Below, in pieces: positions 10,198-22,953 of a stretch of 64,000 nucleotides of DNA. Position numbers and translations under genes: made by a program. Source of the DNA: Sambucus nigra (Eukaryota > Streptophyta > Magnoliopsida > Dipsacales > Adoxaceae); NCBI GenBank assembly GCA_949130495.1, contig OX422221.1:153183741-153247740 (forward strand), read 5' to 3'. A model generated the notes under the pieces. The model was given only the letters and a program-made list of their open reading frames with translations, did not search any database and had not been told where the DNA came from. Within the stretch, counting starts at the first letter, position 1, and every line of letters begins with the position of its first letter.

Positions 10198-11858
10198 TTG
10201 AGTCGAGGAAGTAAGTCATCTTTCTTGTAATTCTAAAACCATACTTAGTGGACTTAAGGCTAGGGCCGTCTGAGGTTTTTCTCTGTTGTGGGTTTTTCCT
10301 CGTATGTCGCGGCGTAGTGATTTATTGGTTTATTTTATCTTTTGCAAAACTCACATTAGATGCATGCTTAGGTAAAAAGATAAAATTTGATTTAAATCAC
10401 TACTTGTTTAATTTGGTGAAAATTCAATTTGGGTATATGTTAATTTAATTCAAGTCATCATTTAATTTGTTAAATTTGGTTTGTCCTTATTTGGTAATAT
10501 TGAAAGTATGACTTAGGCAAAATTTCTAGGACTTGGGTTAAATTGGTTTAAGTGGAAAATGTATTTGTTGTCTAATTTAATTTCACTTTGAAGTTATAAT
10601 TTTAATTTGTAAAAGATATTGAAATTTGGTTTTTATGTAATTGTTTAAATTGAACCATCTCACTTCCGCACATCTTAACAAGGAAATTCTTTTTGTGTAA
10701 TATTTTAAATTGGGGGCCTCGTGTAACAATGGTATCAGAGCATTCATTTAGAAAATCTCACGCTTTCAATACTTGGGACCAAGGGCCCAGCGGATTCCCA
10801 CGGCCAAAAATGTTAGGTGGTAGTGTATCGGGCGGTTCTTTGTTTGGATTTCGCTTTGCGAGACGTCCCACACACAAAACTTAGCGTAACGTTTGGCGTG
10901 GGGAGATGTTTGGTCCTTAGTTCTTAGGTATGGGTGAAATTAGTTTGGACTATATTACTAGCATCAAAGATGACGAATGGTATCTTATGCTAATAACTTG
11001 TGAAGGTTGAAGATTAGAACCGATAAATATAATTGAGTGATACTATGATATAGGTTTAGGTGTAAACTTAGGAGATGATAAAAGAAGTAAGTGGATGGTT
11101 ATGATAGAGATAGTGAGTTACGTGAATGAGTCTTAGGTATATATTTAAGAGGATTTAATCCTAAAATGTGTAGGGTAGCTTAGTTGAGGTTAACATGCAT
11201 CTGTTAGGTGTGCATTGTAAATGAGGGGTGAGGTGTAGTCCCAAGACAATGCGACGCCACTTTACTTATGATATTTGTGCATTCATAATTATTATGCATT
11301 TTAATTCACTTGCTAAAATTATTTTCAATCCTCGGGCTCTGACCTCTTTATATATTTTCTCTTGGTATACATATATTGTTATTTTAGGTGTCCCTCCGCA
11401 AGGACGCCAATGATGCCTATTCTATCCAGGTTTTTTTTGGAGTTGTAGCAGATGCGGAAATGTTATAGGATTTTGTTGTAGCCGCTTCCTATTCTTGTAA
11501 TTCTAGATTAGAATCCATTTTGTATATTGGTTTTATGTACTTTGGGGTTGTATATTTGTAGCTCTTTTATGTTTTTATCTTGGATGTTGTATTGTCTATG
11601 ACCCGATAACATCTTCGGGTATATCTTTTGTTGTACTCGTGTAAACATTGTCATGTTTTGTAGTTATGTTGCATGTTGGCTTGTAGCTTCTTTGTATGTT
11701 GTTTTGAAATTTTTTGGCATCCGTTTATTTTATTATTTGGGTGGTTAGTCAGATTTTTAGTCTGTACGGTAGTGATGCTAAGAATGATCCACTTGAGATT
11801 CCTATTTTATCTTGGTATTGGGTTGGCCATATGTTATTAATTTAAGCGGGGTGTCACA
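10198..11858 (+). repeat. Old, diverged Tekay-type LTR remnant
   Basis: From about 11290 to 11858 the sequence follows the last part of the Tekay-1 LTR in order: a cggg-c-ctgacc block, a pyrimidine/TA-rich tract ending TTTTAG, then GGTGTCCCTCCGCAAGGACGCC (compare GTGCCCAGCCACAGGGGCGTC), later GTGATGCTAAGAATGATCC, and the end AAGCGGGGTGTCACA. Identity is much lower than between the Tekay-1 LTRs, so this is an older insertion. The upstream part (10198-11290) is AT-rich and I could not align it; it holds a primer-binding-site-like TGGTATCAGAGCA at 10730-10742 preceded by GTGTAACA, which may mark the end of another decayed LTR. The start of this remnant is not resolved and no convincing ORF is present. 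Confidence 0.6.
10730..10742 (+). other. Orphan primer-binding-site-like sequence
   Basis: TGGTATCAGAGCA is a perfect match to the plant initiator-tRNA primer binding site and follows an LTR-end-like GTGTAACA. No gag follows it. It is probably what is left of a deleted LTR element. Confidence 0.5.
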
Positions 11859-12568
11859 TGTTGAGAAGGTGACCTCTCTCAAACAAATAGTAGAACCCAT
11901 ATGGGACCCAAAAGGGAAGTTCAAACCCAATTAGAGTGGGTCGTACCTCATAAAGAAGATTATTTTAGGTGGTGCAACAATTCTCACAGACCTCGACGGA
12001 GAAGAAATGGTGCTTCTAATGAACTTGGATCGTCTCAAGAAGTTTTACCCTTAAATATGGTTCTCTTCACGCTATGGACTTTCTCATGTCCCTTTTATTA
12101 TAAAAAATATTCTCTTCTCCGTCTAAAATAATTATGTAGGACCTGATCCTCTCAAAGTATATTTTCTCAAAAATATAAGATAAATTTTATCTCCGCAAAG
12201 GTATGTAAGCAGCCCATAAACCCACTTTGGGCACAGTTCTTTCTTCTTCACAAAATTCTATTCCTTTCTTCCGCTAAGGTACCATGGTCTCACTCATTAT
12301 TATAAATGAACAATAAGATTATATATGCCATAAAGATGGCTACAAATAGTTCAAATAATGAAAAATTCTTCCACCGGGCACAACAAGATTTGAAAAAAAT
12401 CATCATTTATTTGGCTTATTATAAATAAACTCGGTAATTTATGAAATATCGGTGGAAAGAAGAGTCCCTAAAACCTACATAAATTGACCATCATTATAAG
12501 ACTATAAAATCGATACCTAAACACAAAAACTAAAGCCTCACAAACTCTCCCTAACGACTAAAAGGCCA

Positions 12569-12570
<2 letters not shown>
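11859..12570. other. AT-rich stretch without recognisable gene
   Basis: Begins at the end of the old LTR remnant. Only short frames occur, the longest 76 codons at 11901-12131, with no recognisable motif. Nothing further is supported. Confidence 0.4.
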
Positions 12571-12612
<42 letters not shown>

Positions 12613-12628
12613 AATAATAATCATCATC
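12571..12628. repeat. (CAT)n microsatellite with ATA interruptions
   Basis: About 14 CAT units, then several ATA units and more CAT. On the minus strand it could encode an Asp or Met run, and it sits just downstream of the minus-strand PMD-like pseudogene fragment, so it may derive from an acidic C-terminal tail. This link is a guess. Confidence 0.9.
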
Positions 12629-13609
12629 TTCACCATTTCTCGAAGGATCCTAAAAATCCCAATATTTGCGACACCTCCTTATGCGTTCCGTGAAATGATA
12701 AACCTTGACCATCTAGGAAGAAATACCAATACCCTCCTCCTTAGTTTCAAACATCATAAGCCACCTATGTTCAATCTCCTCAGAACAAACCTTTATGACC
12801 GTATTCCCCCATAACCACCTCCAATATTCAACCAGATATTACCCTAGGCTCCACCAGTAGATTGGGGCGAATGGGTACATGGCCTATGATGTTTCCACAA
12901 AGCCCCTAAGGTCATATTCAGTGATTCATCAGGGAGGGACAATCTGATCCCAAGCAAATTGGCGCAAAAGACGCAAAAGGAAATGAAAATAGGTTTGGTG
13001 AAGCCCCACTAGACGAACTTATCGGTATTCATCCAATTGTAAATAGGCTAGAATTATCCCCACTAAGGTATAGACCAGCGAAGGTATTTCTCCCCATGCT
13101 CCATCGACAAGTTAACCCAGTTCCCCATTAAAGGGTTAAAACTCTCAAAATACTGTGCAAAGATATTTAGAAACACCAACTAGTGGATACTCAGGAGGGG
13201 ACATCAAATGAAGGCTCTTCCAACCACATGGATAAAATCACAGGGCTTCCACGTAAGAAGTTTGTTCGACCTACCTTCCAATCGTCAAGTCCATTCAATG
13301 TCTCCTCCAATATTGTAGCATTACGATTATGGTGATAATACATACATAACATAATGGTGGCAACCTGAAGATCAACGTTAATATCTCCTATCTCCAAAAT
13401 TATCCTAGCAGTCAATCCCAAAGCTACGGTTCTAGCAAAGCCATTATCACTATACCCTCTCTGATGCATATAATTCATCATCGTCGGAAGGCTAATACTT
13501 CCACCATGCATCAGATATTGTGAAAAAAAAGGAGAGACATACAGCAATCAGCCAAAGACACCCGAGGAAAATAGGACAAATTAGGCATGGTGGTAGAAAT
13601 GCTTAGGGT
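12629..13609 (-). pseudogene. 3' half of a PMD-like gene, cut by the copia insertion
   Basis: A 118-codon frame (13547-13191) continues upstream without a stop through LSYFPRVSLADCC to the copia border. Further down, 13190-12860 still reads like protein in pieces (for example MGNWVNLSMEHGEKYLRWSIP, then IYNWMNTDKF and WGFTKPIF), and 12830-12650 gives EIEHRWLMMFETKEEG and VYHFTERIRRCRKYW in another frame. Stops and frameshifts separate these blocks. Style and order resemble the C-terminal part of plant mobile domain or DUF7745-type proteins (ILEETLNGLDDWK, then GSPVILSMWLEE). The family is inferred by memory of motif style only. The 5' half is at 32860-35455; joining the two across the copia element gives one minus-strand gene. 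Confidence 0.5.
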
Positions 13610-15460
13610 TTAAGCACACTATATAGTTGACTTACTTGAGTCTCCACTTCATAGAAGCCTCATCTAGTTTGTAAATGGTGACAAAATTGAGGTCCATCCT
13701 TCAAGTGGATTAAACAACACTCGGGAAGCTTCATCAACTTCAGTTATGATCAATCTTCAAAGGTAGAAAAACCAACACATGCACACACACATTTATATGA
13801 TTGCATTTGATTTCGTAATTAATTAGTCTGTGTTAATTGGATTTACAATCAATTTTCTACAATTTTTAGGAATTTTTTAACAATTAAAACCTACTTTAAA
13901 AAATAGCGAAATTAGGGGTTTAAACTGTTTGGAGTTGAAATTCATATTTTATAAGTTCCTAAAACTTGGCTTGGGTATGATCAATTACCGACATATGATA
14001 TTGTGGTAGAAAATGTTATTTTTTAAACTTCTAAATCATGAGTTTGAGATTGATTCTGAGGACGACAAGTAGTTGCATTTGATTGGTTACATTAATGTTT
14101 TCTGGCTTTCACATTCAAGAGGATTACTCTGAGTCATTCGATCAAACTTCTTAAGGTCCTACATGTTTTATATTATAATCCAAGTGCATATCGTTTAGCC
14201 AATCAAAAAGAAGTATTGAGCGGTCACTTAACAACCCTTAGATTAAATCATCAAAGAGCCGATTTAATTTCATCCCTCCATTTAACATATCCTTCCAGAT
14301 CCTTCTACCCTCACTATAAAAGAGACATTTGTACAAAAACTAGAGAGAAAAAAAGAGAGAAAAAATAGAGAGGAAATAAAATATCATACAAAAACTCTTG
14401 CAATTTTTTTTCAGAAAATTAGTTTTGAGAGTTAGGGTTTCTAATTTTCCTCTTAACTCTAAATCTCTTTTTCAACACCCTCATAGACTTACATCTCATT
14501 TCTATATAGAAACTTATAAATGTAATTTAGTTATATTGTTTCACTTAGTTTTATAGGTTGTTTTCATTTTTTTATTTTGAGAAATCATTCTCTCGTTTTG
14601 GATACTATTTTTATGACGTTTGTAATATGTTTTATATGCAACATCTCTCATTTTTTTGACAAAACTAAAATGATGACTTACATATTTCAGATCTGTTAAT
14701 TTTTACGTTCGAATTTTTTTTGAATAAATAAGGTTCTAAGGGTCTAGGTTTTAAAGATCCTAAAGATATTCAGATCTTGAAATAGTTTTGCGTAAAAAGA
14801 TTAAGTCTAATTTCAGAAGTGTGAAAAAAGAGTTTCATACTTAGATTTCACTAATTTATAGGATTTTTTTGTAATTAAGTGTGTGTGTGTGTGTGTGTGT
14901 GTATGCATGGCATTTTAGTCACAACACTCACTACACTGTCACCCATAATCACAAAAGTGTGTTTTTAGTTGAGAGATTCTGATTGTTGAGTCGACACTAT
15001 AAAAGAGGAGAATGGAAGAAAAGTAGGGAATCAAAAAAGGAGATGTACATTCCTTAGTAGAAGTTAGAAAGAACACTGTGAAGGGTGGATTCTCAGTAGG
15101 TATCTTTTTGGACTTTTTGTAACCTTGATTTTTATAGTGGATTTTTTGTTTTGTGGTGTAGAGACCACCGTGGATGTTTCCCTAATTTGGTGGGTGGGGG
15201 GGGGGGGGGGGGGGGGTTACGTAAAAAATACAGTCTCTCTTGTGTGTGGTTTTTAGTATTTCATTGCTACAATCTGCTACACGGACTTAGGTTTAAACTA
15301 AAAAAACAATTTCCAAGATTCTTAAATAATTTGTTCAAATAAACTGATTTAACACATCTTGTGTTCTTGCAAAGATTTTTCTAAGAGTATCTTCAAAAAT
15401 TAATTTGAAACTCACTAAGAAATTTTAATTTTTGTTAAAATAACATACTAAGGTTTTTTA
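13610..15460 (+). repeat. 5' LTR of the copia element
   Basis: Matches 30999-32859. The terminal TG and CA have mutated to TT and TA. Contains TATAAAAG at 14315-14322, a (GT)12 run at 14879-14902 and a 21-base G run at 15196-15216; both runs are short or absent in the 3' LTR and so grew after insertion. It lacks about 45 nt near 15110 present in the 3' copy. Confidence 0.88.
14315..14322 (+). promoter_or_regulatory. TATA box of the copia 5' LTR
   Basis: TATAAAAG in the context CCCTCACTATAAAAGAGAC; the same site is kept in the 3' LTR at 31694-31701. It lies about 700 nt into the LTR, a normal place for the U3/R border. Confidence 0.7.
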
Positions 15461-15462
15461 AT

Positions 15463-15474
15463 TGGTATTAGAGC
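15463..15474 (+). other. Primer binding site of the copia element
   Basis: TGGTATTAGAGC, 11 of 12 matches to the initiator tRNA-Met type site, two bases after the LTR end. gag starts about 50 nt downstream. Confidence 0.85.
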
Positions 15475-15521
15475 TTTGTACTTATTTGATCCTGTACTTT
15501 GAAACTATTTTAAAAAGTTTT

Positions 15522-15799
15522 ATGGACAAAAATTTTGAGCATCTTGGAAATTTTTCCGACCTCCCCTCTTTTATGGAACCAATTTTCCTTATTGGAAAGT
15601 AAGGATGATTTCTTTCATCGAAGGGACAGTGGGAGATGATGTCTGGGAAGGTATTGAAAATGGATATACACATCCAACTAGTCATGTTGCAAAAAGTAGT
15701 AATGTAATTATTAAAAACTCCTCGCTGAGTTTACTAAGGAAGAAAAACTGGCCTCCTTGAGTAATAATAAAGGGAAAATGCTATATTTATGTCTGATAA
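15522..15799 (+). pseudogene. gag: gag of the copia element, N-terminal part
   Basis: Begins with ATG at 15522 (MDKNFEHLGNFSD), slips one frame, then reads PPLFYGTNFPYWKVRMISF and DDVWEGIENGYTHPT, the conserved start of plant copia gag (DUF4219/UBN2 type). Further on AEFTKEEKLASLSNNKGKM is the expected continuation. The frame is broken by the Tekay-2 insertion after 15799 and resumes at 25603. Gag would make the particle shell. Confidence 0.85.
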
Positions 15800-18287
15800 T
15801 GTCGTTCCTCGACTTAATTAAGTTAAACTGATCCTAGTTAATTAGCGATAAATTGCCTTAAACCATAAACAATGCTTTAATTTAAATCTCTAAGGAAAAA
15901 TAGCATGAGATTTTGTTTTTTTTCAAAGGTATGTGTAGATGAAAACATAACTACAATTACATGTAACCTATAAGTAATACAAAACTTCACATAAGAAAAA
16001 TATATAGTTTAATATTTACACAACAATATTCTTGATATTCAAACTATACTAGATATCCGTCACTCCCCCGTTTTAAGGTCCTAACTTAGCAGTGAACTCC
16101 AACTGACTGGCGTACCTAAAACATAACATTATAGGAGTGTAAGCAACACAAGCTTAGTGAATGACCATATTCCACACATATAACAAATTCAAATAACCAT
16201 TTTTATTTTCTAATGTTATAAGCCAATAGGAATTGTGTGACTCTCGCAAGCTTGGACCCGCCAGTCCAATTAACTTTCAGTTAATGGGGAACACCAAATC
16301 CCCTAATTAGTCCCGAGTACAACAAACCTTTAAATTGGGATAATGGGGACGCGGCATCCCGTAGGACCCACCAACCCTTAACATTAGATAAAGGACTCAG
16401 TAGTCCAGATCATTATATAACATTGCTTAACATTTTCAATCATATGCATATGTTTCCTAAATACGACATCACTCCCATAAGCATTTTAAAACATGTGTTT
16501 AACTACACATTTCCATATGAACATATAAGTATCTATATTTCATAGGACAGGTCACTCACCTTGGATTTGTTTCTAATATTAATACCAAACTACTTCCTTG
16601 CTATGGTAGTATTAGCTGCTTCCCCACATAATAAGTCAATGTCATTAGTATTTGAATACACCAATTAACATCAAACCCAGTAATACATCACACGATTTGG
16701 TCAATCAGAAATAACTAAAGAGATAATTAATATTATACTTCACATTTATATAACACACAATTAATTAGGGTTCTAACACAATTTACATAATTAATTTACG
16801 AATTCGCTAGACAAAGTTATGCCCATTTTATTGCAACCTTTTCCAAATCGTTTCTCAAGAAAAATAACAACACAACTTCAACTTCCTGGAATTTTCATAA
16901 TTTTTATACAATTTAACTTTGCATGATATTCCACCCAATGTCAGTAAACATATTGAATAATAAAAAATTAATGTTTCATAATTTTTAGGGCTCATTTTCT
17001 ATGTCGAGCAAAACATCAAACACCTAGTATGCATTCTTGCTCCTTTAGGGCAGATTTTAAACCAAAACTTCAAACTATCACCAAGGGTACATTCCTTGGT
17101 ATTTTTACGGAATTTTAGGATATGTTATACATGGATGAGTATATTTTACTCTCCAACTTGAATAACTCAATTCCAATAAGTATTCCATGATTTATGCCAT
17201 TTTTAGTATAATTAGGTCAAAATACAACATTAAGGCATAACTTAACATTTTTACGCATACATAACCTTGACCTTGAGTATAATTCACTGAAACATATAAT
17301 AAACATGTTTTAGCTGAAATATACATCATAATCATGAATTTTGTAAATCGAAATGCTTTACAAAAAGATGATGTAAATTTAGGACTTTAAAGTATGCATT
17401 TACGATCGTAGCTCCAGTTTTAACTTATGTTCTTAACCCATCCTTGTTCCAACACAATTCAACAATATGGGTATCATTAAAATATATATCCAAATCAAAA
17501 ATAAAAATATGATAAGTATAGAACTCATCCATGTGACCAACTTTAATAAAGATTTAATTACCTTACGAGGATTCCTTGATTTATAGAAAATTTCCAAAGA
17601 TTTATTCCTTAACTTTCTTCTCTTTCTCTCTCTTTAGGCAAAACTCTTGTTCATGGCTGCATTTTCTTAAAAAAAGGGGTTATTTTATGAAGTTTAAGTA
17701 GGCTAAACCATCACCCACCCGTTAACAAATCAAAAAATAGCACATGGTGTGCTAATAAGACAATTGTCACTTAAGGGATGGACATATTAACCCTTGTTTC
17801 GTACTTTCGGTATACTTCTTGTACGAGACTCCTTTTAATCCACCGTTTGTAGTGTTATAATATTAATTCATATATATACAACTTTCATAATATATGTTTT
17901 CCCAAAATCATAAACTAATACGCCTAATTTGGGCTTCGAACAAGAAAGTAACAATTTACCGAAAATCTCAAAACTTTCACATTTGGCAACCAAACATTGC
18001 CAATTTCATATCAACACCCTTATTTACTTTTATAAACATAATCATGCATTAAAAATATAATTTATGATGCATTTAATCACATAACTAATCATATGTTATG
18101 AACATGGTATCCCCAATCATAAGCTCAATTAGAACCTAATGTAAACAACATATATATCACATGAGCATGCATCCCCTAAACATGATAATTAACATGTTTA
18201 ACACACATAACCAATTTATAACTTATAACTCCTAAGTTATAATTAATCATGTAATTAACCTTCCTAATCATGTTTTAGGGACTTACA
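15800..18287 (-). repeat. 3' LTR of Tekay-2 (left copy)
   Basis: Reads TGTCGTTCC...CTTACA on the + strand, so on the minus strand it starts TGTAAG directly after the polypurine tract. Nearly co-linear with 23118-25602 (2488 versus 2485 bp). AT-rich, without convincing coding sequence. Confidence 0.93.
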
Positions 18288-18304
18288 ATTCTACCCCTCT
18301 TATA
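18288..18304 (-). other. Polypurine tract of Tekay-2
   Basis: On the minus strand AAGAGGGGTAGAAT precedes the LTR start TGTAAGTCC. Just upstream is TTCGAGGACGAAATTT, a sequence commonly found at this position in plant chromoviruses. Confidence 0.85.
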
Positions 18305-20318
18305 AAAATTTCGTCCTCGAAATTTAACGCATAAGAAACTTTCCAAATAGATGAGGATATTGCTTCTTCATATTATCCTCCCCTTCCCAGGTGGCATACT
18401 CTACATTCTGACTTCACCACATCACTTTAACTAGTGAAATATTTTTACTACGCAACACTTTCCCCCTTCGATCTACAATAGCAATGGGTTCCTCCATGTA
18501 GGTTAAGTCATCTTGAAGCTCTATCGGTTGTGAAATAAACACGTGTGATGGATCGGGCACATACTTACGTAACATGGATATATGAAAAGCATCGTGTATC
18601 TGAGACAATTCTGGTGGTAATGCAAACTTATAAGCTACAGGTCCAACCCGTTTTACTATCTCATAAGGGCCAATGTACCTGGGACTTAACTTTTCGTTCT
18701 TCCCAAATCTCATAACCCCTCTCCAAGGAGAAATACGTAGGAATACTCGATCACCTTCCTTAAATTTCAATTCTTTCCTTCAGTTGTCTGCATAACTTTT
18801 ATGTCTACTTTGCGCCACGTTCAAGTGATTATGGATAAGATTTATCTTTTTAGTAGTCTGCTGTACGATTTTTGGCCCAAGTAGTTTTCTTTCTCCTACT
18901 TCAGTCCAACACACTGGAGTTCTGCATTTTCTCCCATACAAGGCTTCATAAGGAGCCATCTCAATACTCGAATGATAGCTATTATTATAAGCAAACTCTA
19001 TTAGTGGCAAGTGTTCATCCCAACTTCCCTTGAACTCCAATACACAAATTCGTAACATGTCTTCGAGTGTCTGGATCGTTCTTTCTGACTGCCCATCAGT
19101 CCGAGGGTGAAAAGTTGTACTAAATTTCAATTTAGTCCCCAAAGCTTGTTGTAAACTAGGCCAAAAGTGAGAAGTGAACTTAGGATCTCGATCAAAAATA
19201 ATAGAAATTGGTGCACCATGCAATCTAATAATCTCATCCATATATTTTTTTGCATATCTATCCATGGAGTAAGTAGCTTTAACAGGAAGAAAATGTGCAG
19301 ACTTAGTCAACCTATCAACGACAACCCAAATAGAATCAAACCCTTGGGATGATTTTGGTAAACCTACAATAAAATCTGTAGTAACATGTTCCCATTTCCA
19401 CTCAGGAATAGGCAATGGTTGTAGTAAACTACTTGGCTTCTGATGCACTGCCTTTACCTGTTGGAAAACTAAACATCTAGCAACAAAATCTGCAATGTCT
19501 TGTTTCATTCCCGACCACCAATAACATTGTTTCAAATCTCTATACCGTTTCGTGCTCCCTGGATGCATAGCATATAAAAAACAGTGCGCTTCCTCTAAAA
19601 TCGTTCTTCTTAAATCAGGCACATTAGGTACACACAAACGGTTACCGTACATAACAATGTCATCATCCCGAGTAGAAAATTCATTTGCTTTACCCTTTTT
19701 CATATTGTCTCTAACTTTCCCCAATTCTGCATCTCTTGCCTGTGCTTGTTTTATCCAGTCAATCAACGTGGGTCTAACATTTAAATGTGCTACTATTCCG
19801 TAAGACTCATTCAAATTTAATTCCACCCCCATTAAAGCTAACTCTATCAGCAGGTCAACTCGAATACAATGAATACAAGATACCATGCCTCAAGATTTTC
19901 TACTCAAAGCATTGGCAACAACATTAGTTTTACCCGGATGGTGATGTATCGTGGAATCATAATCTTTTATAAGTTCCATCCACCGTCGTTGCCTCAAGTT
20001 CAAGTCTTTTTGAGTAAATAAGTATTTTAAGCTTTGATGGTTAGTAAAAATTTCACAACTAACACCATATAAGTAATGTCTCCAGATCTTTAATCCAAAA
20101 ACTACTGCAGCTAACTCGAGATCATGAGTAGGGTAGTTACGTTCATGTATCTTTAACTGTTGAGAAGAAAAAATAATTACCTTTCCATGCTGCATTAATA
20201 CACATCCAAGTCCTTGATACAAAGCATCACTATAAATAACTAAACCTTCTGTACCTGTTGGGATAGTCAATAATGGAGCTGATGTCAACTTACCCTTTAA
20301 ATTTTCAAAGATTTTATC
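18305..20318 (-). pseudogene. pol: pol of Tekay-2: RNase H, integrase, chromodomain-like tail
   Basis: One frame (codons ending in phase with 20288, 19886 and 18770) runs through, broken by stops near 20316, 19889, 18779 and 18412. RNase H keeps [11 protein letters not shown], but the later catalytic position reads FTNHQSL, Asp changed to Asn. Integrase has its His pair, but the zinc-finger end is CLVFQQVK with the second Cys changed to Phe. The core keeps TTDFIVGLP, FDRDPKF and GQSERT, so all three acidic residues remain. The tail has KRVGPVAYKF and, after a stop, SQNVEYATWEGEDNMKKQYPHLF, a chromodomain-like end. It encodes no working protein now. Confidence 0.9.
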
Positions 20319-21255
20319 TCAATCACCACTCCACACAAACTTGTTCTCCTTTTTGGTAAGTTTAGTCAATGGCAATGCAATAGAAGAAAACCCCGGTATA
20401 AACCTTCTGTAATAGCCCGCCAATCCCAAAAAGCTACGTACCTCTGTCATACTAGTTGGCCTTTCCCAATTCATTATTTCTTCTACCTTCTTAGGATCAA
20501 CATAAATACCATCAGGAGAAATAACATGCCCCCAAAATACTACCCCGTCTAGCAAAAATTCACATTTAGAAAATTTAGCATACAACTTCTTTTGTCGCAG
20601 GGTCTGTAAAATAACATGCAGGTGGTGTTCATGCTCATCCCTAGTACGAGAATATATCAAAATATCATCAATAAAGACAATAACAAAAGAATCCACGTAT
20701 GGGTAAAATATACAGTTCATCAAATCCATGAATACAGGTGGTGCATTTGTCAACCCAAATGGCATGACAAGGAATTGATAATGTCCATACCTGGAACGAA
20801 AAGAAGTTTTAGAAATATCACAGTCTTTACTTTCAATTTATGATATCCGGATCTGAGATCGATCTTGGAAAACACTTTGGCTCCTTGTAACTGATCAAAC
20901 AAGTCATCAATTCAGAATAGTGGGTATTTGTTACAGATAGTCACCTTATTCAATTGACGATAATCGTTGCAAAGTCTCATGGTTCCATCTTTCTTTTTCA
21001 CAAACAATACTGGGGCTCCCCACGGTGATACACTAGGCCTTATAAAACCCCAATCTAACAAATCTTGCAACTGTATATTTAGCTCTTTTATTCTGCAGGT
21101 GCCATATGATATGGTGCAACTGATATTGGTGTAGTGCCTGGTACCAACTCAATCTCAAATTCTACCTCATTGTCTGGTGCTAGCCCTAGTAGTTCTTCTG
21201 GGAAGACATCTGCAAACTCATTAACTACCGGTATATTTGATTGTTCTATCGCCTC
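20319..21255 (-). pseudogene. pol: pol of Tekay-2: reverse transcriptase, N-terminal half degraded
   Basis: 20765-20319 is an open stretch with the C-terminal [11 protein letters not shown], the FIDDILIYS catalytic motif, then [18 protein letters not shown]. Upstream, 20770-21250 still shows translated RT pieces ([28 protein letters not shown]-like text) but in two frames with many stops. Somewhere here the frame changes between the protease part and the RT part. Confidence 0.85.
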
Positions 21256-21768
21256 TTATCGTGTGTCCATTACATGAGCAAGATAACCCTCACATCCTTT
21301 CTTTAGAAGTTCATAACATTTTGTAGTAAAAATCAAACATGTTGGAGTGACACTTCGTTCCCCAGTAAATTTAAATTCAGGTTCCCCCGGTAATCGAAAC
21401 ACTACCTCCTTTTTAAAGCATTTTAAACATACATGATATAAGGCTAACCAATCCATACCCAGTATCACATCAAAGTCATTCATATCGAGAGGTAATAAGT
21501 CAACTAGTAATTCTTTTTCACCCACTCGCACCACACACTCCCTATATACCCTCTAAATAAAAACCAACCCCCCCACTGGAGTAACAATAGCTAAACCAAA
21601 GTCTAATGATGATAATGGTTTACTAAGATGCAACAGATAAAGCAAAGACACAAAAGAATGTGTAGAACCAGGATCTATCAACACATAAGCATCTTTATCA
21701 CCAATAGGAAGTGTACATGTCACTACGTTAGTCATAGCTTGTGCATCTTGTTGCGTCAGTACAAACAC
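21256..21768 (-). pseudogene. Aspartic protease region of Tekay-2
   Basis: Two adjacent open pieces in one frame, separated by a single stop near 21553. The active site reads LIDPGSTHSF, the D-P-G variant usual in this group, so the catalytic Asp is kept. The following DVILGMDWLALYHVCLKC segment is the typical protease C-terminal core. It lies between gag and RT as expected. Confidence 0.87.
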
Positions 21769-21789
21769 TCTTCCTTGGCCTTGGTTTTA

Positions 21790-22953
21790 AGACACGCCTC
21801 CTCTACCTCCCCTGTGTACGTTTGGTGTAGAAATCCTATCTCCTACTGTCACACTACTAACTGAAGTTGTAGCTCCCATCGCTGGACAATTCTTCTATAA
21901 GTTCCCCGATTGATGACAATGGAAACACAAAGGTGTCGTCTCAGCTATTGTATACTCTCGAGACATGTGTCCTTGACCACCACATCTAAAACAAAACACG
22001 GCCCTCGATCCCATTGTAGATACATTTTCGAACCGACTCATCCCACTCCTTCCACCTCGAGCCTCAAATCTTCCACGTGCACTTCAATTATTTTTAAATT
22101 TGTGTCCCTTAGATACTCCTCATGCTACACCTTTAGATGAGGTTCCCGCCTCCCATCCATATGACTTCGTACTCTCATATCTAGCTTTCTTCAAATGTTC
22201 AGCTTGCATCTCCTTCTTTGACTTTTCAGATACCATAGCTTTGTCCACCAGATCCACATAATATGTGATCTTCATATTAGCAACCATATTTTTTATATCT
22301 ACATTCAACCTAGACTGAAACCGATCACATTTACTTTCTTCTGTCCTCACCAAATCAAGTGCAAATCTGGATAAGGATACAAACAAATTTTCATACTCTG
22401 CCACCGTTCGGTTACCTTGTTTCAACATGATAAACTCTTCTTCTTTCTCCTTCCTGTAAAGCCTTGGGAAGTATTTTTCAAAGAACACATTCACAAACCT
22501 CTACCATGTAATTGGTGGAGGATTTGCTGGCACTACTCCCCTAATCGTAGTAAGTAACCTCTCTGTAGCATCCCACCATAACTTTGCATCATCCTCCAAT
22601 ATAAAGGTTGCTAACAAAACCTTTTGTTCATCTCGCACTTCCATCACCTTGAATATTGTTTCCATTTTTCGAATCCACCCCACTGCCACTAACGGATCCC
22701 TAGTCCCCGTAAATGCTGGAGGACTTAACTTCATGAACCTCTCATGCAATTTATCCCTATCACCGCCATGTACTCCACCTCTTACTTCTTCCACCAATTG
22801 TGCCACAGCACGTAATATTCTTCCCACATCATCAATAGGTTGTTGTTGCACCTCTGGTTCATCCACTTCAATATGTCTATGTACTTGCCGACTATTAGGT
22901 ACATAGGATGCCTCACCCTCTACTCTATCATGCAGCTCGCGTGGATCCATCAC
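21790..22953 (-). pseudogene. gag: gag of Tekay-2
   Basis: 22953-22501 and 22494-22120 are two open pieces in one frame with a single stop between. The first holds the gag core (LSPPAFTGTRDPLVAVGWI, DDAKLWWDA); the second FFEKYFPRLYRKEKEEEF and the LKQGNRTVAEYE block. Near 21995-21880 two zinc-knuckle remnants follow: CFRCGGQGHMSREYT, where the last Cys is Tyr, and CFHCHQSGNL-stop-KNC, where the His is Asn. ATG 22953 is a plausible start (MMDPRELHDR), some 150 nt from the primer binding site. Confidence 0.88.

Noticed and set aside
12571..12628. CAT repeats as a CRISPR-like or regulatory array
   Set aside because: Plain trinucleotide microsatellite without spacers.
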